Source: a virus. From it: a stretch of DNA of 29,528 bases. This document shows, piece by piece, positions 1 to 5,215 of this stretch (positions are counted from its first letter, which is position 1; each line of letters begins with the position of its first letter). The notes beneath the pieces are model-generated. The model saw only the letters and a list, made by a program, of their open reading frames with translations. It ran no database searches and was not told the origin of the DNA. A program made the translations under genes and the position numbers. Location: the IMG/VR virus record IMGVR_UViG_3300047667_001108, positions 1 to 29,528 of that record. One strand, 5' to 3'.

Positions 1-46
1 AAATGATTAATACCAAGCTACTAACAGATATATACAAGGACCTATA

Positions 47-298
47 ATGACTGATCAAGATAAACTAAATGATTTAAATAACCGCGTGAATAAATGGGGT
101 AAGCATTTTGCGGCTACTGGGTTAGGATATAATGATATGTTACATGATATTGAATTCCAATCCCTGATAGATGAGCTCATGGCACAAGACGAAGATTCCA
201 TGTCTATATTAGTAGGTATGGCAATACAAGAAGCAGGATTATGTAAAACTTTCGAGATTCTTGATGATACATTTAACGGAGACAATAAGAATGAGTAA
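47..298 (+). CDS. Hypothetical protein, 83 aa
   Basis: I do not recognise this small acidic protein. It has no signal peptide, membrane segment or metal-binding motif that I can see; it looks like a short soluble helical protein ending in a charged tail. An AAGGA Shine-Dalgarno sequence lies about 8 bases before the ATG, which supports the start. Its stop overlaps the start of the MazG-like gene in an ATGAGTAA arrangement, so it is the first visible member of a translationally coupled + strand operon running to gp46. The operon context suggests an early or middle role, but no function can be assigned. Confidence 0.7.
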   Translation: MTDQDKLNDLNNRVNKWGKHFAATGLGYNDMLHDIEFQSLIDELMAQDEDSMSILVGMAIQEAGLCKTFEILDDTFNGDNKNE

Positions 299-611
299 AG
301 ATGAAAAATTTGTATCCCCTGGTACAATGCCAACTGCGTTTGAAGCAGAACTGTTAACTATTCTTATTGAAGAGTGTGCAGAGGTGCAACAACGCGCGAC
401 TAAAGTTCTACGTTTTGGTATTGATGAAATTCAACCAGGCCAATTTGCGGATAACACTCAGCGTCTGTCATATGAGGTCGGTGACCTTTTGGCAGTTATT
501 GATAAATGCATGGACGCCAAACTAATTAATGAGAACATTGTTGCAGCACAGGTTCCGATCAAATTGCAAAAAATGGTAAAATTTATGCAGCAAGAAAATA
601 AAAATGATTAA
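291..611 (+). CDS. MazG-like nucleotide pyrophosphohydrolase
   Basis: Probable all-alpha NTP pyrophosphohydrolase of the MazG type, which hydrolyses (d)NTPs or related nucleotides to monophosphates and pyrophosphate. Of the 106 residues, E27, E28 and E31 (EECAE) and E62 and D65 (EVGD) form the EExxE...ExxD Mg-binding pattern of the family. The ATG at 291 is chosen over an upstream ATG at 261 because GGAG at 278-281 is well placed and the overlap with the preceding stop is 8 bases, as at the next junction. Phages use such enzymes for nucleotide pool control or possibly alarmone removal; which substrate applies here is not visible. Confidence 0.75.
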   Translation: MSKDEKFVSPGTMPTAFEAELLTILIEECAEVQQRATKVLRFGIDEIQPGQFADNTQRLSYEVGDLLAVIDKCMDAKLINENIVAAQVPIKLQKMVKFMQQENKND

Positions 612-891
612 AATTATAAATCAAGACGAACTAGATGCATTCATTGTAAAATATAATGCCACATGGCCTGGCCTAAATGGTGAAAATGATGCTATGGCAC
701 AAATTAAAAAGCAAGTTGAAGACTCTGGGTTTCGGTCTGTCTCGCAGATACATATTATTAAAAACTATCCGGAATACTTAGATTTCCATGGAAAGCCGCG
801 TTGGCAAGTAGTAATGTTTGTCGTGCGTTTGGAATTAGAAGAAATTGATGACCAGTCACAAAGGATACCACCAATTAATGCTCAGACTTAA
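604..891 (+). CDS. Hypothetical protein, 95 aa
   Basis: Unrecognised soluble protein, mixed charge, no obvious motif. The sequence looks like a small alpha/beta domain: an N-terminal strand-helix segment, a central amphipathic helix and a C-terminal strand rich in V, F and M. It starts inside the last codons of the MazG-like gene (8-base overlap) and its own end overlaps gp46 by 14 bases, so it is translationally coupled to both. Position just upstream of gp46 may hint at a recombination or replication accessory role, but that is only context. Confidence 0.65.
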   Translation: MIKIINQDELDAFIVKYNATWPGLNGENDAMAQIKKQVEDSGFRSVSQIHIIKNYPEYLDFHGKPRWQVVMFVVRLELEEIDDQSQRIPPINAQT

Positions 892-2650
892 AAATATCAC
901 AATTAAGAATTTTATGAGTGTGGGGAATTGCACACAGGCTATTAACTTCCAGGATGCAGGCCTAACACTTGTATTGGGCAATAATTTAGACCTTGGTGGA
1001 GATGGCGCCCGCAACGGCGTAGGCAAAACTACAATGGTCAATGCATTAAGCTATGCATTGTATGGTAATGCAATCACCAATATCCGTAAGAATAACCTGA
1101 TCAATAAAACTAATAACAAAGGCATGCTAGTATCAGTTGAGTTTGAAGTCAATGGTATTTCATATCGAATTGAGCGCGGCCGCAGTCCAAATGTGTTACG
1201 ATTTTTAGTTAATAATATCGATGCAGTAGAGGAAACTGATGAAGGGCAGGGCGAAATGCGACTTACCCAACATGAGATTGAACGTGTCTTTGGTATGAAT
1301 CATATGATGTTCAAACATTTAATTGTATTGAATACATATAACGAGCCGTTTCTTGCCTTGAGTGCAATTAATCAGCGTGATATAATTGAGAACTTACTTG
1401 GTATTACATTGTTATCAGAAAAAGCAGTTGTACTCAAAGAGCTGTTAAAAATAACTAAAGATAATATCAAGGAAGAAGAATATCGTATCAAAGGTGTAGA
1501 GAATGCCAATGAGCAGATTAAAAAATCAATTACTGACTTACAGCGCAGACACCGTGTATGGGAAAAATCAAATTCTGATGCATTAACTGCGTTGGAACGT
1601 GATATATCGATTCTCCAATCAATAGATATACAAGATGAGCTTGTGCAGCATATCGCCCTTGACTCATATAATCGTGCAATTGCTGATTTGGCAGACTGCG
1701 ATAGAGCTATTGCAGGTTTTACTGCTGAAATACAGAGAGAAAAACGAAGCTTGGAAAAGTCCAAGAATGATCTCCAGGCAGCTGAAGATCATAAATGCTA
1801 TACATGTGGGCAAGGTCTGCATGATGATACAAACCTTGCACTTATGGAACAAACACAAACAGACATAACAGCATCCAACAACACCATAATTGAATTAACA
1901 ACTGCTATTGCAGAAGTTACTCTTGCTGCACAACAGAATTGTTTGCCTGCCAACATTCCAGTAACCAAATATTCCACCGCGTCTGAAGCATACAAGCATC
2001 AGAGTCAACTTAACACATTATTAAACAAGTTGGAAGATAACCGCGCAGCTCAAGATCCATATACTGACCAAATCATACAACTGGAAACAAACGGTTTACA
2101 GTCAACTGATTGGGACACAATGAACAACCTACATAATTTGCGTGAGCACCAGGAGTTCTTGTTTAAGTTACTTACAAATAAAGATAGTTTTGTGCGCAAA
2201 AGGATTATCGAGCAGAACTTGCAATATTTGAATTCTCGCCTTAACTACTACCTCAACAAACTGGGGCTACCACATGAGGTAATATTTCAAAGCGATCTCA
2301 ACGTTGAGATTACTGAATTAGGTCGTGAGCTAGACTTTGATAATTTAAGTCGCGGCGAGAGAAATAGACTAATACTTGGTCTTAGTTGGGCATTCCGTGA
2401 CGTACATGAAAGTACAAATATTCCTATTGATTTTATGGCAATAGATGAATTAATTGATAGTGGAATGGATTCAAATGGCGTAGAGAGTGCTCTTATTGTA
2501 CTTAAAAAAATGGTACGTGACCGCAGCAAAAATATCTTCCTTATATCACATAGAGAAGAATTAATTGGTCGGGTCAATGATACGCTATATGTCGTAAAAG
2601 AAAATGGATTTACTAGTTTTAGTACAGAACAGGAGTTTGACATTGAGTAA
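878..2650 (+). CDS. 46: Recombination endonuclease subunit gp46 (SbcC/Rad50-like ATPase)
   Basis: ATPase subunit of the gp46-gp47 (Rad50-Mre11 type) complex, which resects DNA ends for recombination-dependent replication and host DNA breakdown. Of 590 residues, the Walker A loop is at about 46-52 (NGVGKTT, preceded by a Gly/Asn-rich stretch), a central coiled coil carries a zinc-hook CxxC at C307 and C310, the ABC signature LSRGE is at 490-494, and the Walker B MAIDELID lies near 518-525, followed by an ISHRE switch histidine. Length matches T4 gp46 (about 560). The ATG at 878 is preferred over 845 because AAGGA lies at 861-865 and residue 1 then starts the family's LKNI...NFMSVG motif. The partner gp47 is not in the window. 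Confidence 0.95.
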   Translation: MLRLKNITIKNFMSVGNCTQAINFQDAGLTLVLGNNLDLGGDGARNGVGKTTMVNALSYALYGNAITNIRKNNLINKTNNKGMLVSVEFEVNGISYRIERGRSPNVLRFLVNNIDAVEETDEGQGEMRLTQHEIERVFGMNHMMFKHLIVLNTYNEPFLALSAINQRDIIENLLGITLLSEKAVVLKELLKITKDNIKEEEYRIKGVENANEQIKKSITDLQRRHRVWEKSNSDALTALERDISILQSIDIQDELVQHIALDSYNRAIADLADCDRAIAGFTAEIQREKRSLEKSKNDLQAAEDHKCYTCGQGLHDDTNLALMEQTQTDITASNNTIIELTTAIAEVTLAAQQNCLPANIPVTKYSTASEAYKHQSQLNTLLNKLEDNRAAQDPYTDQIIQLETNGLQSTDWDTMNNLHNLREHQEFLFKLLTNKDSFVRKRIIEQNLQYLNSRLNYYLNKLGLPHEVIFQSDLNVEITELGRELDFDNLSRGERNRLILGLSWAFRDVHESTNIPIDFMAIDELIDSGMDSNGVESALIVLKKMVRDRSKNIFLISHREELIGRVNDTLYVVKENGFTSFSTEQEFDIE

Positions 2651-2918
2651 TATAAATGCTATAGTTAATGGGCACATGAAGCCATATGGTGGTGGCCAGA
2701 CCAGTGCTATCGGATCTCCAGTTAATGGGCACATGCCGCCATATACTGGTGGCCAGACCAGTGCTATCGGTAATGCAGGTGATTCCTTTTCACCTGAACA
2801 AATATCGATACTTACTACGTGGGCCAACAAACATAACCAATTAGGGTCTTCTACCAACAATGTACAAGCAAATGACAATATTGGGCATGGTTTGGAAGAA
2901 TTAATTAATGCGCTGTAA
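2643..2918 (+). CDS. Small protein with two tandem 19-aa repeats (TTG start)
   Basis: Not recognised. The N-terminal part is two near-identical 19-residue units containing NGHM-PY-GGQTSAIG; the rest is a short helix-forming tail. The start is decided by the ribosome binding site: AGGAG at 2631-2635 is 7 bases before a TTG at 2643, and the TTGAGTAA overlap with the gp46 stop copies the ATGAGTAA junction at 291. An ATG at 2604 would lie deeper in gp46 and has no comparable signal. The Gly, Gln and Ser-rich repeats could be a binding or structural motif; function unknown. Confidence 0.65.
   Translation: MSNINAIVNGHMKPYGGGQTSAIGSPVNGHMPPYTGGQTSAIGNAGDSFSPEQISILTTWANKHNQLGSSTNNVQANDNIGHGLEELINAL
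2664..2777 (+). repeat. Two tandem 57-bp repeats inside a small CDS
   Basis: Units 2664-2720 and 2721-2777 begin GTTAATGGGCACATG and share a long identical block ending GGCCAGACCAGTGCTATCGG. Both are in frame, so they encode two copies of a 19-residue unit. Differences are confined to a few codons in the middle and at the end of the unit, which points to a fairly recent duplication. Confidence 0.9.
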
Positions 2919-2935
2919 TATCAAATAGCACAGAT

Positions 2936-2967
2936 TATGTCCACATAAATAAAATTATGTGGACATA
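2936..2967 (+). promoter_or_regulatory. Hairpin over the start codon, with a late-promoter-like box inside
   Basis: Perfect inverted repeat with 13-bp arms (2936-2948 and 2955-2967; arm core ATGTCCACATAA / TTATGTGGACAT) and a 6-base loop. The downstream arm contains the ATG of the GIY-YIG gene (2957-2959). CATAAATA at 2944-2951, spanning 5' arm and loop, differs by one base from the T4 late consensus TATAAATA. An RNA begun upstream would fold and hide the start codon; an RNA begun from the box would start near 2957 and lack the 5' arm. Folding and box are seen; the regulation is inferred from known T4 cases such as I-TevI. Confidence 0.7.
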
Positions 2968-3376
2968 CAATAATAATAAATTTGAACCTGATTCTGATGA
3001 ACTTTCAAAGTGGGTGGGATTTGTATACTTGATTACAGAAAACGACACTAATATGAAATATATTGGTAAAAAACTTTTTTGGAGCACCAAAAAATTGCCA
3101 CCCTTGAAAGGTAAAAAACGAAAAAGAACCGTAGTATCCCAGTCAGACTGGAAAACGTATTATGGTTCTTCTGAAGAACTAAAATTATTGATAGAAAATA
3201 ATGGAAGTGATAATTATACTCGCGAAATTCTACATTTATGCACTGGCAAAGGCGAAATGTCTTATCTTGAAGCCAAGCAGCAATTTGATCGCGATGTACT
3301 ACTGCGCGATGATTACCACAACGGTATTATATCATGTAGGATTAACCACCGCGCTGTTGCACAACTAAAATACTGA
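2957..3376 (+). CDS. GIY-YIG family endonuclease (Seg-like)
   Basis: Probable site-specific DNA endonuclease. Of 139 residues, GFVYLI at 21-26 and YIG at 35-37 form the GIY-YIG core, followed by a Lys/Arg-rich stretch (about 47-58) and a YLEAKQ segment whose E105 is the likely metal-binding catalytic glutamate; an Asn at 122 fits the conserved C-terminal Asn. Related stand-alone proteins of similar length are common in T4-like phages and are often called Seg-like homing endonucleases. No Shine-Dalgarno is seen; the start lies in the hairpin at 2936-2967. No interrupted gene or intron is visible around it, so it is free-standing. Its 3' neighbour is the 650-base gene-free region. Confidence 0.75.
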   Translation: MWTYNNNKFEPDSDELSKWVGFVYLITENDTNMKYIGKKLFWSTKKLPPLKGKKRKRTVVSQSDWKTYYGSSEELKLLIENNGSDNYTREILHLCTGKGEMSYLEAKQQFDRDVLLRDDYHNGIISCRINHRAVAQLKY

Positions 3377-4026
3377 ATACTCACTTTTGGATTTTAAGTG
3401 ACTAATATGAAAATCCTGAACGGCTAATATAGGCTCACAATAAAAAACCCCCAGAACCCTGATCATAGCGACCTTACAAAATGTCTTGAGAAGGCACAAA
3501 CTAACCTTTGTGTTGACGGAACTGACATGTCGCAGTCATCTATGCACTCAGGCTGACACCTGAGAAATGAATAAGCTCTCCTGACCAATTGGAACTTATG
3601 GGTAGTGTATGTGTTATCATAACAGCACATCATGTTCCTGCGTCGTTTAAGTAGAAAGTAAAAAGGTAGCGCGTGACCGCCTTTCCCTGGCTATACAAGG
3701 TTTTTCTGTTATGTTAGTGGTCCGAGTGCGCTCGGGTGGTGACGGTAAAAAACCTGATTCTTAGCCATGCTTAGCTAAATCAGGCTAAGTGTGGCTATTA
3801 GTTCTGGTAAAATATAAGTTTCTTCTAGCTTCGCATCGCTTCGCAATGACACCATAATAATATACATTAATTAATCCGTTTCGATTACAGTATTCGAAGA
3901 ATAGATATGCTGAGAACAGATCGAGACGAAATGGAATGAAGTCGAGATATGTGAATCAACAGATGATCCGTTAGGATCATCCAGACATATGACTGTTATA
4001 TTACGGCTGAGGATGTTCTGAGTGTT
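3377..4026. ncRNA. 650-base gene-free region, candidate structured RNA
   Basis: No credible ORF on either strand, although coding density elsewhere is very high. The stretch lies between convergent genes. It holds many hairpins: GGATTTT/AAAATCC (3389-3416), CACAAA/TTTGTG (3495-3512), CTCAGG/CCTGAG (3547-3564), ATGTGTTA with a CACAT return (3609-3630), a bulged AAAG-GCG/CGC-CTTT (3662-3684), CCGAG/CTCGG with a TGCG loop (3722-3735), the switch-like element 3753-3797, TTCGA/TCGAA (3880-3898) and GATGATCC/GGATCATC with a GTTA loop (3962-3981). No tRNA T-loop and no tmRNA or RNase P signature was seen. It could be a large phage ncRNA (classes such as GOLLD or ROOL are known in phages), a terminator or packaging region, or decayed sequence. 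Strand is unknown. Confidence 0.4.
3753..3797. other. Two mutually exclusive stem-loops (switch-like)
   Basis: Helix 1 pairs CCTGATT (3753-3759) and TAGC (3762-3765) with GCTAAATCAGG (3774-3784), 11 pairs with a 2-base bulge. Helix 2 pairs TAGCCATGCTTAGC (3762-3775) with GCTAAGTGTGGCTA (3784-3797), 14 pairs including two tandem G-U on the + strand, loop TAAATCAG. The two share bases and cannot form together in full; alternatively CTGATT may pair with the helix-2 loop to make a pseudoknot. No U-run follows, so it is not a simple terminator. Confidence 0.55.
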
Positions 4027-4316
4027 TTATCGTTGTTGTGATTTCGCTTGAGGCCTATCAGCTGGTCCATTAATTTTTCCTGGTTGCATTTGAGTCTGGC
4101 GTTGTTTATTAGGACTGTTTGCATCCATTCTTTCTTGCAAAACTTCCATCAATACAGTTCTCTCTTTGAATGTCATGTCAATGACATCACTATATGGCAA
4201 TGGCGCCAATACTGAAAGTTTCATCAGATCTGACATCAAGTCTTTTTCATCTTGTTTATATGTAGCCACCAGCTGCTGGATCTCAGAATAGTCTTTAGTT
4301 AAAGCGAGCTGTTTTC
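4027..4316 (-). CDS. C-terminal extension of gp26-type protein, made by -1 frameshift (gp51-like position)
   Basis: Frame open on the minus strand from the slippery site to 4027. Read alone it could only begin at a GTG (4269, 80 aa), with no convincing Shine-Dalgarno before it. In the -1 frame it continues without a stop from T TTT TTC at 4323-4317, adding 96 residues to the gp26-type protein. The part after 4269 has a helical N-terminal half and a polar C-terminal tail rich in Q, N, K and P. In T4 gene 51 follows gene 26, so this may be its counterpart, but sequence alone does not prove it. I infer an assembly chaperone-like role in baseplate hub or tail initiation. Confidence 0.65.
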
Positions 4317-5141
4317 GAAAAAATTTGAGGGGTCAAATGCTACCTCCACTGTGGCTGTATGTTCACACTTACTACATGTAAAACTCATATCACGTGTTAT
4401 GACTTCCTGACTTAACTCATTTACAGCATCCCGTATTTTTTGATACATTGGTGCAGGTAAATCAGTTAACCATTCTCTAATAAATTCAAGATCTGTTACT
4501 GTAACACCATCTGGCGTAATGATGGATACAATATGCTTGGCTGCAATATTAAATAACAGCTCGCCGCCGCGTTTCATAATCTCACCAAGATTTTGGTTTA
4601 AGGGGGTGCGATCATCACCAGACGCTGCTGAAAATGCTTTGGCAGCACGAACTAATTCAACTTGATAGTTACTCATCATTGTATTGCTTTCACTTGTATG
4701 TGGCCGCAAGTTTATCTTTAATGATTCAATCTCAATTTGATCCACAGCCTCAATTTTCCTAGCATTAGCAATAACACTTGTTAAGTTAATTTCATATGAA
4801 TCATTATGGCTGCATTCTTTACACCCTACACCAACACTCATTATTTCCCCATATGTTGCAATACGCATAGCAATTATAATAACGTCCAAATCTGGGGTGG
4901 GAATGTCTCTGGCGTCAACAATCCCTGGAACAACATGCTCAATAACTTGAAATAAGCTTTCACTGTTCATTAATCCATCTGGATTCTTTAGTCGAATTTC
5001 ATCACTTGCCGTCATGGGCCGCACTTCTAATTCATTATCAGCAGTTAGTTTGGGCGCAACAGGATAATATTTACCAAGGCTTGGTAAAGTGACATATGTG
5101 CCGGGCCGTTGACTATATTTTTTAAGCGGATTTTCTGACAT
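4299..5141 (-). CDS. 26: Baseplate hub/assembly protein, gp26-type
   Basis: A 280-residue protein resembling the T4-type baseplate family to which gp26 belongs. The N-terminus has the PSxGKYYP segment, then a helical region and two Cys pairs, one in the middle (CxxC in VGCKECSH) and one at the C-terminus (CSKC), followed by FDPSNFF; these could hold a zinc. Translation starts at the ATG at 5141, 8 or so bases after AAAGGA; the longer frame to 5222 runs across a late promoter and is rejected. A late promoter on this strand lies at 5197-5189. The end of the gene contains a -1 slippery site giving a second, 371-residue product. The adjacent divergent gene is the probable tape measure. Confidence 0.75.
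   Translation of the reverse strand: MSENPLKKYSQRPGTYVTLPSLGKYYPVAPKLTADNELEVRPMTASDEIRLKNPDGLMNSESLFQVIEHVVPGIVDARDIPTPDLDVIIIAMRIATYGEIMSVGVGCKECSHNDSYEINLTSVIANARKIEAVDQIEIESLKINLRPHTSESNTMMSNYQVELVRAAKAFSAASGDDRTPLNQNLGEIMKRGGELLFNIAAKHIVSIITPDGVTVTDLEFIREWLTDLPAPMYQKIRDAVNELSQEVITRDMSFTCSKCEHTATVEVAFDPSNFFENSSL
4317..4323 (-). promoter_or_regulatory. Programmed -1 ribosomal frameshift site T TTT TTC
   Basis: Read on the minus strand, codons AAT TTT TTC (4325-4317) give the canonical X XXY YYZ heptamer T TTT TTC in the gp26-type frame, six codons before its stop. Slipping back one base continues with CGA AAA CAG and stays open to 4027. A possible stimulatory stem, CAGCT (4311-4307) with AGCTG (4274-4270), begins 5 bases downstream and encloses a CTTT/AAAG hairpin. 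Paired -1 products next to the tape measure gene are a hallmark of tail assembly chaperones. Confidence 0.7.
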
Positions 5142-5157
5142 TGTTTGTCCTTTTAAT

Positions 5158-5166
5158 GGATAAATA
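5158..5166 (+). promoter_or_regulatory. Late promoter for the tape measure gene
   Basis: GGATAAATA matches the T4 late -10 element TATAAATA at 7 of 8 positions. It lies 50 bases before the ATG at 5216. It forms one arm of a 10-bp inverted repeat with the opposite-strand late promoter at 5189-5197. Confidence 0.7.
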
Positions 5167-5188
5167 CCCAGTAGGTATATCTTAATAG

Positions 5189-5197
5189 TATTTATCC
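5189..5197 (-). promoter_or_regulatory. Late promoter for the gp26-type gene
   Basis: Minus-strand GGATAAATA, 48 bases before the gp26-type ATG at 5141. Together with 5158-5166 it makes two face-to-face late promoters in 40 bases that drive divergent genes, with transcription starts predicted to overlap by about a dozen bases. Confidence 0.7.
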
Positions 5198-5215
5198 AGA
5201 AAAAAGTAGTAGTTA

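Noticed and set aside
845-877. Longer gp46 start at 845
   Set aside because: Deep overlap with the preceding gene, no ribosome binding site; AAGGA and homology fit 878.
2664-2777. Two-unit CRISPR or iteron-like array
   Set aside because: The repeats are in-frame coding units in tandem with no spacers.
3962-3981. GATGATCC/GGATCATC hairpin as a terminator
   Set aside because: No U-run follows on either strand, and the stem is AT-rich.
3377-4026. tRNA, tmRNA, RNase P RNA or group I intron in the gene-free stretch
   Set aside because: No GTTCRANNC T-loop with acceptor pairing, no tmRNA end or RNase P core signature seen, and no gene split across the region that would need an intron.
4027-4269. 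Independent 80-residue gene starting at GTG 4269
   Set aside because: No Shine-Dalgarno; the -1 frame from a canonical heptamer explains it better.
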